Made by a program: the position numbers and the translations under genes. The notes under the pieces are model-generated. The model was not told the origin of the DNA, made no database searches, and saw only the letters and a program-made list of their open reading frames with translations. From Theristus sp. LFF4_11 (Eukaryota; Nematoda; Chromadorea; Monhysterida; Xyalidae): a DNA stretch of 64,000 nucleotides. How positions within the stretch are numbered: position 1 is the stretch's first letter; each line of letters opens with the position of its first letter. The stretch is taken from assembly GCA_030248135.1 (NCBI GenBank), contig JASANC010005329.1, positions 1 through 64,000 on the forward strand, written 5' to 3'. Below are positions 10,904 to 21,171 of this stretch, piece after piece.

Positions 10904-13900
10904 TCAGTCGTAGCCAAAACGACGTCCATGCCCATCTCGAAATCCACGCGACTGATGACGACTAGAACCATGACGTCCCTTCGATTCTCCACGCGGCAAT
11001 CTTGACCCTCCATGGTCTTCGACACGACGACTGTGACCACCGTGCTCTCCCGTTCGACGGCTAAGCCCTCCATGGCTGTCAATCTGATGACTTGTCGACG
11101 GACGATCTTCCAGCGGTTCCTCTTCGCTCAATCGACGATACACTTGACGCATCGATGACATCTGCTCGTGTCGCGACTGACTCGTTCCTCTCGAGCGGTG
11201 GATAACACGCGACGCACTGTTACTGGACTCTTGGTGTTTCTTCAATTCCAGCGCAGTTCCACAGTTGCTTTCCTGATGGCCGCGACCTCCACAGACTGGA
11301 CACTTCTTCTTCATCAGTTCTTTGCGATCCAGCATGCTCTGCAGCTCAGCCAGGCGCTTCTGCGTTTCCTTCATTTCGTTGCGCATCACTTCCTCGCTCC
11401 AGATTTCCGTGTCAGCCTCTTTCGATACCGTCACCGTCAAGCCTTTCGTCTCTTTGCTCGAACGCGTCCCACTGCTGGTGCTGTCGCTCGCTCGCACTTC
11501 CGCCAAACCCCGGCGACGTTCTTCCTTCACACGCGCACCCGACGCTTTGTGACGTCGACTCTCTTGTTCGCGTTGCCGTCGACGACTCTCTTCGCGCTGC
11601 AGTTCCCGCTCATGTTCCCTCTGACGCGCACGTTGTTCATGCCACATCGACTCCCTGGACTGCGATTGCGATGTCGATCCCGACTCGCGATTCTCACGGC
11701 GACTTTGACGTCCCATTGAGTCTTGGCGCATTCCCGTTGGACGAGCTGGCAACTGATGTCGCAGATCATCCGAGGCCAACTGTCGCGAACCTCCAGGCGG
11801 TCTGATCCACGATCCCGCTGACGATGCGGCCACAGGGTGACGCTTGACCACTTGCTGTTGTTCCTGACGGCGCCCTCGTTCCTCCCCGCGCGATTCTGAA
11901 ACAGGTGGAACGTCCTTTGGTCCAGCTAATGCAGCGGTCCACTCCGTCATGCAAATGTTCACTTTCGACAGCAATCCGCGACACTTTTCAACACGACTCT
12001 GCACCTCCTCACGATCAGCCTCCGACCACACGCAAGGTTCAACCAGCGGTCCACTCATATTCCTCCATGAATCTGAGTGTGAGCGTTCATCGTTAGAGAG
12101 AACAGACTTCTCTCCAACAGCACCTTCGGGCTCCTCACTGCTCTCGGTCTCACCTCGCACCCAGCCGTCCAAAGCTCGAGGTTGCTTATCCTCCTGGCTG
12201 CCCCGATGAATCACGTAGATAGCGTAGCGTTTGTGTGGATCTCGTTGTCGGTATTCGCCTCGATATTCCTCAACAGACAAGAAAGGTCTGCACTCCGTCC
12301 GTGAACCCGGCTCATGTCCTCTCAGATGCCAACGGCACCAATGAAAAGACGACCCGCCGTCATTCTCAGCCTTCACGCAGAGTCGCTCCTCATCCGTCAT
12401 CGTATCGTATACCGGACCCGTTCGTGCGTACGCAATAGCATCCAAGACAGCTTGTTCCAATCGCTGATCGTCCCACGGCAGAAACTTGGTGAAAGACCAA
12501 CGATGACGCGGCAGCGTATTCGCTGTTCGGATCTCGGCACCCAACTGCAAAACGCCATCCCGGTTGATCGTCGTGATCACACGCATCAGCAGTTCGCCGT
12601 GTGTTTCAATCTCGCGTCTACTTGTCGGTATCAACGGATCGGGATACAACAGCCAATGTCCATCTTCGCTCGTTGTTCGCGCCCACTTCCTTTTGTCAAC
12701 TGCAGCCGGCAATCTCTCCACCGGAACATCGTGATATGCGCCCATGATACCATGCACGAAGAACGGCAACTCTTTGCAATTCACCGTCGCCCAGCACGCG
12801 AACGTTCCCGTTGCAATGCGGTATCTGTCACTTCGAAAGAACTGGCCCTTCTCGTCCAGATAACGGAATCGACAGCGCTGGCGCACGTGACCCCGATGTT
12901 GACAAATCTCGCACACATCGCCACCGGAGTTGTTCTTCGTCACTCTGCTCACTAGCGATCGCACCTGCACTTCTTCTTCCCGCACGTACGTCGACGTCTC
13001 GCCCTCCATGGCGGTTGCATTTTGCCGTCGCCCAGTCTCGATGGCCTTGTTTTGTTCGTCCTGGACCTCCATGTCCTTGTTTGACTCTTGCTTCTTCGCA
13101 CGTTCAGCAATCAAGGGCAGATGTACCAGGGAACTCGACTTCGCCGTGTCGCTCGCCACTTCGGTCTGCAACACAATCGATCATCAATAACAGTCGCTTC
13201 ACTCCCGTCACATCGCCGTACTGTTGCCTTGTTGTCTTTACTTTCTTTCTATTTCCGGTGTTTTACGACTGCAGCTGCATGGCATCCACCCTCTCACCAA
13301 ATGATGTCGACCCTTGACATCAAAAATCACATCATGCGGCTGCAGTTTGGTGAATTAAACCAGACGATCGTTTTTTCGCAGCTAATCCGACATTCGCACG
13401 ACTTCAGCAATTTCACTCACAACAGAATGCTTCGGCGATCGATTCGAATCTGTCATGACACAGGACGTCACGCTTGTAGACGTCCGTTGTGTTTCCTCTG
13501 CCGTTGGCGTTGTTGTGCCTGATCCGAGCACTTGACGTTCCGTCTCATCGTCCATGCTGCTGTGCAAGGCGTCACTGAGTTCCGCTTGCTCGAGCCAAGA
13601 CGCTGTCGCTGAAACAGAACGCTCCAGATATTTCCCTGTTGACGTCGTTTGCCATTGATCGTGGAGGTGGCCAGGTTCTAATCAGCGCGTAGATTCATCT
13701 GAATCGCCTATAGGACTTCCATGCGCTTTTCGACACTCTGACCTGCGCAACAACTCGGTTCCATTCCGAGTGACTTCGAAGTCTCTCCTTCCCGTCAAAA
13801 CCAAACGCCACATGTCCAACAGGAGAACATCATTTCCTCCGTTGCTCATTCCTTTAAGACGAAAAGGCAGCTGCAGTCTGCTTCCCGCCGTTATCACCCA

Positions 13901-14136
13901 CATCAGACTCTCAACGCCGTAACGTATCGAAGACACGAACCATGGTCGTCATCCACAGTGACTTCGGCAGCATCAGACATTGACTCATTCGCGTGCTGCT
14001 CCACCTGCATCATCACTTCGTCGGCTCGATCGTCCGTCTCCTTCGGCTCCGTTTCTTCCTGCTGTTGAACGACTTCGCTGCTCGTCGTGCTTTGTTCCTT
14101 CTTCTTTGCTGCTCTTTCCCTCAACAAGCCGTACAT
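10904..14136 (-). CDS. Spliced CCHC zinc-knuckle protein of the retroelement (881 aa model)
   Basis: I do not recognise the family. A three-exon model is phase-consistent: exon A 14136-13941 (ATG in AAAATGT context, ends in phase 1 before GTTCGT); exon B 13608-13421 (TTTCAG acceptor, phase 1 to 0, GTGAGT donor); exon C 13165-10904 (TTGCAG acceptor, phase 0 to stop). Another good acceptor, TTCTGTTTCAG, precedes exon A at 14171, so upstream leader splicing is likely. Exon A is Gln/Glu-rich. Exon C has a CCHC knuckle CEICQHRGHVRQRC near its start, a ~230-residue Trp/Cys-containing region, an Arg/Glu/Gln-rich coiled-coil-like stretch, a second knuckle CPVCGGRGHQESNC, and an Arg/His/Gly tail with HGG and SRR repeats. 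Two knuckles and a basic tail suggest a Gag-like RNA-binding protein. Its position after pol is atypical for gag, so an accessory role is also possible. The exons are my reading of splice signals, not transcript data. Confidence 0.7.
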
Positions 14137-14169
14137 TTTGATGTTGTTCAGAATCAATTGAGTTGAAAT

Positions 14170-14991
14170 TCTGAAACAGAAGAAGCAGATTGTAGCTCCA
14201 TTGATGTTGCTCGTCAAATCAAAATAAACACTGATAGACGATCCAAAGCAACACAGGCTATGACCAGAGGCCACCCGATTCGAACGACGTCGTTGTTACC
14301 AGAAGATCGAACTTTCCTTGCAGCCTGTGGGTTTCCGAAAATGTTCGTCACTTTCCCCACTTTTGTGTAATCCATTTCTTCTGAAAATGACGAAACAGAA
14401 CGCCACGTGTCATATCCTGACTGCTGTACTTGCTGCAGTCGAGGTTGTCATCAGCCGCATCACAATGACGTCATAACAGCTCAAACTCAGCGTAGAAGCT
14501 CCAGTCATGCGTGTTGTAAAGAGTTCCATTCGTTGATGTCCAGAGTTACTCCGATGAGAACAAAAGAAACTGCTGCTGTTGCACATGAAGTAACGCACTC
14601 TGTGGTCGTTGTCCTATTGTCTTACAAAATAACCGTTGTTGAAGTTGTTGAATCCAATCGTAAACTGTTGACAACTGTTGAAACGTAGACGTCGAACCTC
14701 GTTGTGTTACTTTGATGCCATTACTCCTCCATGAGTATTGATCATTTCGACTGTTGCAAATCCGAAAAAACGACATGGTACTTGGCAGTCACCGGATATA
14801 CCCACTAACCAAGCCCAGTCAAACACAAAATTGGTGCTATTGCTGTTGAAGGTTCCATTGTTGTTGAATCCAAACTATTGCCTCGTTGGATCTCCATATC
14901 CATTACGGGCCGGCCATTCCAGATGAACAGATGAAACAAATCGAGTTACGCCACTCTTGTTAATTCGTTAGTAGCTCGTTTCCCTCGCGCT
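14170..14991 (-). other. Spacer between pol frame and zinc-knuckle gene
   Basis: About 820 bp on the minus strand after the pol stop. There is no conserved integrase C-terminus or chromodomain. It ends with the acceptor TTCTGTTTCAG, supporting use as the 3' part of an intron for the downstream gene. Confidence 0.45.
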
Positions 14992-17900
14992 CTACTGAAA
15001 CATGCAGGCGTTCGTCCACCATCCACCGTCGCACATCTCCAATGATTGCACTGCGGTCTTATTCCAGCGCTCGACACCATCAAACTCGTTCCAGATGCCA
15101 CTTTCTCCAGCTGACCATCGCTCCTTGCTCACTGCATCACCATCTGCGCCATTTCCGTTGAAATTCCGCAGAAAAACGGTCGACTTCGACGATTCCTTTG
15201 GTGATCGCTGACGTTTGCTTCGAGCATCGATCTCACTGGACATCTGATACCATCCAGACACTTCACTTGACGTTGTCGGTTCCATTGCTCGTTTTTCGAC
15301 GGTTTTTCCAATTCGCCTTCTCCAACTTTTCACCTCGGCGTCGATTCCGAACCACCAGTACCATCTCAGCAGATGCTGCACCTCCATGTGCGTCCCGCAC
15401 TGCTGCAACAGTTCACCAGCTTTTGCTCGTGACAACATCAGCAACTCGCGTCCATCCGACGGTCTCCAGTAGCACAGCAGATCGCCATCCACGTAGCAGT
15501 TGTCGAGTCCGGCACGCCAATACGTCGATCGCAGACGCCTATCTTTTAGCCTTCTTCGAACACTCTGCAGTTCTTGGTCGTCGCGTTGACATTCCTTCAC
15601 TTCTTCAAGCGACAAACACAACTGTCTGCTGTTACCACCATCCATCGATCGATGTTCGTTCGCTGCAGTCGTCGTCACCATCGCCACTGTCGTCTCATTC
15701 GTTCGACTAGCCTTCGTTCTTTTCGGCTGCGAGTGTCTTTCGTGGAATCCAATAGCTGGATAGCATCCATACTCATCCAACCATTTTTCCGTGCTGTAGC
15801 CATGACGTTGTGTGAGAAAGTGCTGCTTCTTGCATCTTGCCTCCTCTTCGATCATCGATCGCCAGTCCGTCTCTTTTCCGATCTCCGCATTTCGTTCTTC
15901 CATTTGTCGCTTAGTTTCCAGCTCTATCCACTCCACAGCGTCCTCGAACTGTTGCGAATTCAAGCTAGCCACCATGATCTTGCGACATTTAACAGACGTT
16001 GGCAATTCGAATCTCTTTTCGTCATCCGTCACGAACGCAACTTTTGGCTCCACTGCCACCAGGCATGCAATCCAATCGCACGCGTCCACATTTCCTTGCA
16101 GGTTAGCCGAAATCGCGCTCTTCAGATGCTCTTTGTCCATCAGCAGCAAGACCTCCATGTCTTTGAGCTTTTCACTCCACGTTTCCACACCCCATCGAAT
16201 GGCAATGCACACTTTCTCCCACGTCTCCATTCTTCTTTCCGCGTCCGTCATTCGTCTCGATCGTGTTGAGATCAAGTCTAGTCCTTTGTCGTTCAGCTGC
16301 TCCAGTCGAACCGAGATGTCGTCGTCATGCACTGCTGCTCTTATCAGACACGACTCCTTTTCGTTCAACGTGCCGCAACGGTCGACAGATTTCACCGTGT
16401 CCTTCAAGTCGATGAATGCATGCTGTTGCTCCTCATTCCATTCCAAGTCGCCATCTTTCTGCAACTCGTTGAACAACGGCTTCACCTTCTCTGCGAAATC
16501 CGGAATCACATGACAATACGCCGAACATTTTGCCACGAACGCGACCAACTCTTCCTTCTCTGCTGGCACCGGTGACTGGTCGATGTTTTGCACCCAATCC
16601 GGATCTGTGAACATGCCCTTGTCGTTCACTATGTAGCCGCCAATTCGAATCTCGTTCCTGAACAGTTGACTGTTGTTCTTGTCCACTGTCAGTCCAGTCT
16701 CCTTCATCCGATTGAACAATTTCTGCAGCAGTTCCTTGTGACGGTCGAATGTGTCCGATGAAACGATGATTCGTTCGAATTCAATCGTCGCGTCGTTCCT
16801 CACATCACTCGTCACATGCTCCATCAATCGTTTCGCTGCTTCTCGGCTGATCGTTCGCGTTTTGTTTTGCAACTGCGAGAACACGTCCATTATCGACACT
16901 ATCGACCAATAGCTGTGTGCTTTTCGCCCCAGTTCTTGAAGCTTCCACTCCTCCATGAGTTTCGACTCCATTGGCGACACATCCTTGTTGTTGTTTCTTG
17001 ACTTGTCCTTCAGCTGTCGATAGTCCGCACAGACTTCCAGTTTGCCATCCTCGTCTCGCACTAGTGTCAGTGGGCTCTCTTTGGTCGACTTCAGATGTTC
17101 GTTGTTGTTTTTGTTCAACGCCACCTTCAGCTGTGTCTCTGCTTTTCTTCTCCATCCGATTGTTTGGTCGTCGCCGATTCCAAACACGCCACAATTGTTC
17201 CAGCATAACCTTCTTGCCTCTCTCAATTGTGGGCCGGACAGCTTGCTTCCGGTGAACGTCTCACGCAACCAACTTTCCAGCTCCTCCTTTCGACCGGCCT
17301 TCGATGTTCCACTCACACTGTTGCACTTCATCGCATCAGCTTGCTCGCTCGAAATCAGATGACATGGATTGGCGCACAACACTTTGTCGTAGCCAGGCAG
17401 TCCACAGAGTCCACATTCCATCTCCATTTCTCCCAGCCAGCCTTCTCTCTCAGCTCTCGTCTGCGTCAGTCGGTTCTGCACCATCGTCAGTACGTCTCGG
17501 CTTTCTGTCAACGTTCTTTCATCTGAGTTCCGGTTCCAGTAGACAGAAAACACAGCACAGTTGTTCATGTCGTGCGTTGGTTCGCCACAGCAGCCGCACC
17601 ATCCTTTCGACGTTGTTTCGTAGTTCGGGATCTCCGCATCCGTCGGCATCGCCATCTCTTGCTCATCGACTGGATCAGGAACAACTCGAGCCAACTTGAC
17701 TTCTCCCAGCTCTGTTTTTTCGTCACATCGGATCATGCAGTTCGTCGAGTTCGTCAGTCGCACCACGCCTTCGTTTTCGTCTGACAATTCGATCAAACAG
17801 CTGCTCATCAGGTCGTTGTTCTCTGTTGGCGACAGCATGAACGCATGACTTGGTGCTGTGATGTAGTTGTGTCTCTCGTACTGTTGTTCCTCTGGCGTCA

Positions 17901-18819
17901 CTTTCACTGTCGTCACCATCGACTCGCCAGGTTTCAATGTCACAGCTTCTGTTGTTATCGCTGTTCCAGGTTGTCCTTTCAACATGCGTCCGTTCTGATC
18001 TGCGTACTTCGGTTCGAACCATCTTTTCGTTGTTTGCTGCATCTCGTTCTCCTTTTGTGGCGTCGAAAACAATTGATGGTCCCTGCCAGCCATGACGACT
18101 TCGTAGTTGTCGGTGCTATCGTCGATGATCAAGTTCACTGCGACTTCGTTCGTTCTCCATCGCATTCTCACTAGCACCTGTTGCACATTCCAGATCTCAT
18201 CGTTCATGGTGATCGTCACCCACTGTCGAACCACTCGTCGTCCAATGCGCCTCTCAATCTCCACGATGGTCGATTCAGTGATGTAGCAATCACCTCTACG
18301 GTCCTCAATGCTGGCTTGGCACACAATGCCCTCTACTTCCACTGCCGTCATTTGAGATGCATGTTCGTTCTCAGCCGCAGTCATCATGGCACACGTTGAT
18401 GGTTGACACATCCATTCATCAACATCACCGTCGTCCACTGTCGCCATTTCCTCCTGCAACTCTCGTATCCTGTCGATCAGCTGTGTCAATGTCAGATAGG
18501 CGAGTTCGCCATACAATCGTTGTTGCATCCACCAAGGCAAGCCGTTGAACACACACTCTGCGATCTCCGCTGCCAGCGCTGCTCCCCTCGGATGTTCACT
18601 CAGCACTCGCTCCACAAACTGCACCAAGTCCTCGTTGTCACCTATCAGTGTTCGTCCAATCGGTGTCTCAACTTCGACAGTTGGCATGCACTCCACACTC
18701 ATCACCGTCCCCTCCATGGGATTCGAGTTCATTGCACCACAACCACAGTGTGTTACCCAATCCAGTCGTTCTCGTCGCATTCGCTTCCACCATGGTTTTG
18801 CTCTTTTGCCTGCACCCAT
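14992..18819 (-). CDS. Gypsy-type Pol-like protein lacking catalytic residues (1275 aa)
   Basis: The frame is open from 19443 but has no ATG until 18819, which lies in a strong AAAAATGG context, so I use that start. Residues below are numbered from the first open codon at 19443. A capsid-like segment lies at 265-335. A retropepsin-like segment (365-455) has SIEDRRGD where the Asp-Thr/Ser-Gly active site belongs. A CCHC knuckle CGCCGEPTHDMNNC (616-629) and a Cys-Cys-Tyr-Cys variant (677-690) sit between protease and RT. RT starts with the clear landmark CADYRQL (805-811) and keeps one motif-A-like Asp853. The YxDD loop reads FERI (889-892), and motif B is not recognisable, although the connection region (DPDW...VPAEKEEL) is well preserved. 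RNase H lacks its first Asp and its Glu but keeps Asp1103. Integrase has lost its HHCC ligands and most of the core, retaining only DGVERWNKT. I infer a protein unable to catalyse transposition, yet the frame shows no stop or frameshift. Confidence 0.8.
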   Translation of the reverse strand: MGAGKRAKPWWKRMRRERLDWVTHCGCGAMNSNPMEGTVMSVECMPTVEVETPIGRTLIGDNEDLVQFVERVLSEHPRGAALAAEIAECVFNGLPWWMQQRLYGELAYLTLTQLIDRIRELQEEMATVDDGDVDEWMCQPSTCAMMTAAENEHASQMTAVEVEGIVCQASIEDRRGDCYITESTIVEIERRIGRRVVRQWVTITMNDEIWNVQQVLVRMRWRTNEVAVNLIIDDSTDNYEVVMAGRDHQLFSTPQKENEMQQTTKRWFEPKYADQNGRMLKGQPGTAITTEAVTLKPGESMVTTVKVTPEEQQYERHNYITAPSHAFMLSPTENNDLMSSCLIELSDENEGVVRLTNSTNCMIRCDEKTELGEVKLARVVPDPVDEQEMAMPTDAEIPNYETTSKGWCGCCGEPTHDMNNCAVFSVYWNRNSDERTLTESRDVLTMVQNRLTQTRAEREGWLGEMEMECGLCGLPGYDKVLCANPCHLISSEQADAMKCNSVSGTSKAGRKEELESWLRETFTGSKLSGPQLREARRLCWNNCGVFGIGDDQTIGWRRKAETQLKVALNKNNNEHLKSTKESPLTLVRDEDGKLEVCADYRQLKDKSRNNNKDVSPMESKLMEEWKLQELGRKAHSYWSIVSIMDVFSQLQNKTRTISREAAKRLMEHVTSDVRNDATIEFERIIVSSDTFDRHKELLQKLFNRMKETGLTVDKNNSQLFRNEIRIGGYIVNDKGMFTDPDWVQNIDQSPVPAEKEELVAFVAKCSAYCHVIPDFAEKVKPLFNELQKDGDLEWNEEQQHAFIDLKDTVKSVDRCGTLNEKESCLIRAAVHDDDISVRLEQLNDKGLDLISTRSRRMTDAERRMETWEKVCIAIRWGVETWSEKLKDMEVLLLMDKEHLKSAISANLQGNVDACDWIACLVAVEPKVAFVTDDEKRFELPTSVKCRKIMVASLNSQQFEDAVEWIELETKRQMEERNAEIGKETDWRSMIEEEARCKKQHFLTQRHGYSTEKWLDEYGCYPAIGFHERHSQPKRTKASRTNETTVAMVTTTAANEHRSMDGGNSRQLCLSLEEVKECQRDDQELQSVRRRLKDRRLRSTYWRAGLDNCYVDGDLLCYWRPSDGRELLMLSRAKAGELLQQCGTHMEVQHLLRWYWWFGIDAEVKSWRRRIGKTVEKRAMEPTTSSEVSGWYQMSSEIDARSKRQRSPKESSKSTVFLRNFNGNGADGDAVSKERWSAGESGIWNEFDGVERWNKTAVQSLEMCDGGWWTNACMFQ

Positions 18820-19951
18820 TTTTACTCGAACACAGGCTGATCGTGAAACCGTCGTGCAGAACTCGTTCGACGATGACTGACTGTCGATAGCCTCACCACT
18901 TTGACTGGTCGTTTCACTGATTGCGCAAACCCGACGTTGATTGCAGTTGTTACTGTTTGAGATCGTCGAAGCGCAGCCGTTCGCAGGTGCTCGCCGCTCG
19001 TTGTCGTTGCTCTCAGTTGTCTGTTCCGTCGTTTCACTTTGATCTCCCTTCGTTTCCCAGCCGTCGAGTCTCTCCACTGCCGTGACACAACTCGGCAGCA
19101 GCCGATCGATTGTTTTTGCGTTGTTGAATCCAACCGTCGACAACACGCTCCGCCGCTTTGATCGGATGTTCGCAACACAGCCGACTTTCCAATCGATTGC
19201 CGCTTCGATCGATCGGATGTTGGATCGATCACTCCCAAAACAAAATCGCCTGCTGCTTCGATCGATTGATGTTGAATCGATCGGTCCACAACTGCTGTTG
19301 CTTCGATTGACAGATGTTGAATCAATCACTGTGGTTGTCGTTTCGACGCACACAAACAAATCAATCCAGCGACGCTTCGATCGTACGTGTGTCGTTTCGG
19401 CGCTGTCGGGTGTTTTCCTAGGGACTCTCGGCAAAACAAACAAAACTGACCCCCCAAAACAACCAACAGCTCTGCTAAAGTGAAAGAGCTAAAGTGAAAC
19501 GAAACGCAAAACAAACAACGAGATTGGCCGAGAGTCCACACCCGTCACCAACCTCTCTCCTTTCCTCAAACTTCAACGACGACGTTCAGAACACAGATGA
19601 CTCCACTCCACTTTAGCTGCGGTCCTCCATGACCTCGAGCAGCGCTGGAAGAACACAGATGATTTGAAGACTCCACTCCGCTCTAGCTGCGGTCCTCCAT
19701 GACCATTCGAGCAGCGCTGGAATTCCAAACTGCAGAGTCGCTCTTCTCGACGGATGCTCCAAAGTCTCGACTCGCTCCTTTCTCCTTTTTCGACCGACGT
19801 TCCAATCCTGATGCTTCGATTGTTCAGAAGTTGATCGCAGGAGCACCAAGCTAACCGCGGTCCTCCATGACCATTCGGGCGGCGCAAGAGCTCAACTGCA
19901 CGGACGCTCCAAGATTCTCGACTCGCTCCTTTCTCCTTTGCAGCCGGTGTT
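18820..19951 (-). other. Retroelement leader with reiterated sequence
   Basis: Between the primer site and the pol ATG. At 19589-19720 two ~65-bp units share AGCTGCGGTCCTCCATGACC and CGAGCAGCGCTGGA, with a partial third at about 19849-19890. At about 19195-19330 three diverged units share a GATGTTGAAT/GGATCGAT pattern. The 18820-19443 part is an open Ser/Arg-rich frame without ATG that could be included if translation starts upstream or after splicing at a GGGGGGTCAG acceptor. Confidence 0.55.
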
Positions 19952-19969
19952 CGATCGGCGGGACCTCCA
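19952..19969 (-). other. Candidate primer binding site
   Basis: The minus-strand sequence TGGAGGTCCCGCCGATCG begins 6 nt inside the 5' LTR. From memory it resembles the 3' end of a metazoan tRNA-Gln (TGGAGGTCCC then a mismatch). The tRNA assignment is tentative; the TGG start and position are seen. Confidence 0.55.
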
Positions 19970-19975
19970 CTGAAA

Positions 19976-20499
19976 TGTGCACTCCCGGTGTAACGATTAC
20001 GATCACTTTGGACCTCCAACGCTCCGAATCCTCCGGCCTCGAACGCTGATGTGAAGATCCAAGCGCCCGGAACTGTCCTGCGTTTAGTTTCAGAAAGCAC
20101 AAGTTTATTACGAGTCGTTTGATTGTTGCGTTAATGGTACCGTGTGTTTGTGTGTGTCTCACCAATTTCCAAGTTCTCTTTTCTTCTTTCTCTCTTTTAC
20201 TTCGTTAGCCAACTCTTGACAGAAGGGACAACAATAAAACCACCGACACAAAAGAAAGGATAGGATCAGTTAGGGTGTGGTAGTTAACGAACTAGTATTT
20301 TTGGTAAAAATGGAAGAGTGGCCCCGAACACAAGGAAAACAACGTATTTATAACCAACAGCAACCAATACAAAGAAAGTAGCCGACCCAATGCAAGGAAA
20401 GTAGCTTAGCCATTCACATTCACACATTATGCACCGTATCCCCTGCAACGCAGTCCGCAATGACTCAGGGAATCGGGCAGCCTAAAAGGGTACATTACA
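19976..20499 (-). repeat. 5' LTR of the 11-kb retroelement
   Basis: 524 bp, TGTAATGTACCC...GTGCACA on the minus strand. It contains TGAGTCAT, two ATTGG (CCAAT-type) words and a TATA-like box, and is followed by the primer site. Confidence 0.92.
20343..20353 (-). promoter_or_regulatory. TATA-like box in the 5' LTR
   Basis: Minus-strand TTATAAATACG preceded by CCAAT-type words about 15-45 nt upstream. Position and order fit an LTR U3 promoter; activity is inferred. Confidence 0.5.
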
Positions 20500-20592
20500 A
20501 ATAGCAATTTTTGGCACAAAACCAATTTTTATCAATCATCTCACTGCTCATAAGCGTTTGGTAAAATGCTCATTGTGAGCGCCGTTGTTCTC

Positions 20593-21088
20593 GGCTCATG
20601 TACTATTCCGGGTCGCGAAATTCCGGCCCGTAGAATTCCGGCCCGCTCATTCCGCCCCGAAGAATTCCGGCCCAAAGAATTCCGGCCCGGAGAATTCCGA
20701 CCCGAAGAAATTTCGCCAGCAAGAACAATATTAAACCACACGAAGTGATTTTTGGCAAATAAATTCTTAAGTGATTTTTTATTTTTGTTTAGAACTTGCT
20801 TGCAGTGACTTGTTGTAGGTTCCTAATCCTAAGCCAAGCCTTTTTGATAAGGTAAAAGGGTCACAAATCCGGTTCATGATAAAAAATTTAAAAATTTAGT
20901 TGTAGTTTCTTTTTTTCAAAAAGGTTTCACTTTCCAAAAAAGCAAACAGGACGAACATCATTGAAATTTGAAAATACACTGTAACATGTGAACATCGATA
21001 TTTTTATTTTTTTATTTCATTACCAAAATCACTTTGTGTGGTTTAATATTGTTCGTGCTGGCGAAAATTCTCCGGGCCGGAATTCTCC
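20593..21088. mobile_element. Foldback element with subrepeat arms (copy 1)
   Basis: The left arm is a short tandem array of AATTCCGGCCCG(N)AG units. The right arm carries the inverse, CGGGCCGGAATTC. The arms also pair GCCAGCAAGAACAATATTAA with its near complement before a ~300-bp AT-rich middle. A fuller copy is nested at 56521-57104. The short gap 20500-20592 between the LTR element and this copy shows nothing. Confidence 0.75.
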
Positions 21089-21171
21089 ATGCGATGGCGG
21101 AAGCTCAGCAGAAAACAATCTGGAGCTTTCACTGCAGAAAACAACAAAGTTTGTGTGTTAAAAAAACAATT

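Larger units (their letters stand above)
9495..20499 (-). mobile_element. 11.0-kb Ty3/gypsy-related LTR retroelement with inactivated pol
   Basis: The two LTRs (9495-10021 and 19976-20499) both read TG...CA on the minus strand. A purine-rich tract lies directly inside the 3' LTR, and a TGG-initiated primer-binding-site candidate lies 6 nt inside the 5' LTR. The LTRs differ by about 15 substitutions and one 3-bp indel over ~524 bp. Coding order on the minus strand is a pol-like frame (18819-14992) and then a spliced zinc-knuckle gene (14136-10904). Normal gypsy elements are 5-8 kb with gag before pol, so both size and order are unusual. No target-site duplication is evident: the left flank is TGAAG and the right flank AATAG. 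Confidence 0.9.

Noticed and set aside
12314..13522. Plus-strand frames of 144-213 aa opposite the zinc-knuckle gene
   Set aside because: Shadow frames; no independent splice or domain support.
15198..19483. Several plus-strand frames of 100-233 aa
   Set aside because: Antisense shadows of the long pol frame, with Ser/His/Arg bias expected from reverse translation.
19851..20165. Short frame starting in the LTR (MVRHTQTH...), also in the other LTR
   Set aside because: Overlaps polyadenylation signal and primer site, and diverges after the LTR border; not a convincing gag start.
20541..20748. RNSGRN-type repeat frames on both strands (also 56427-57250)
   Set aside because: Translation of the AATTCCGGCCCG subrepeats of the foldback arms.
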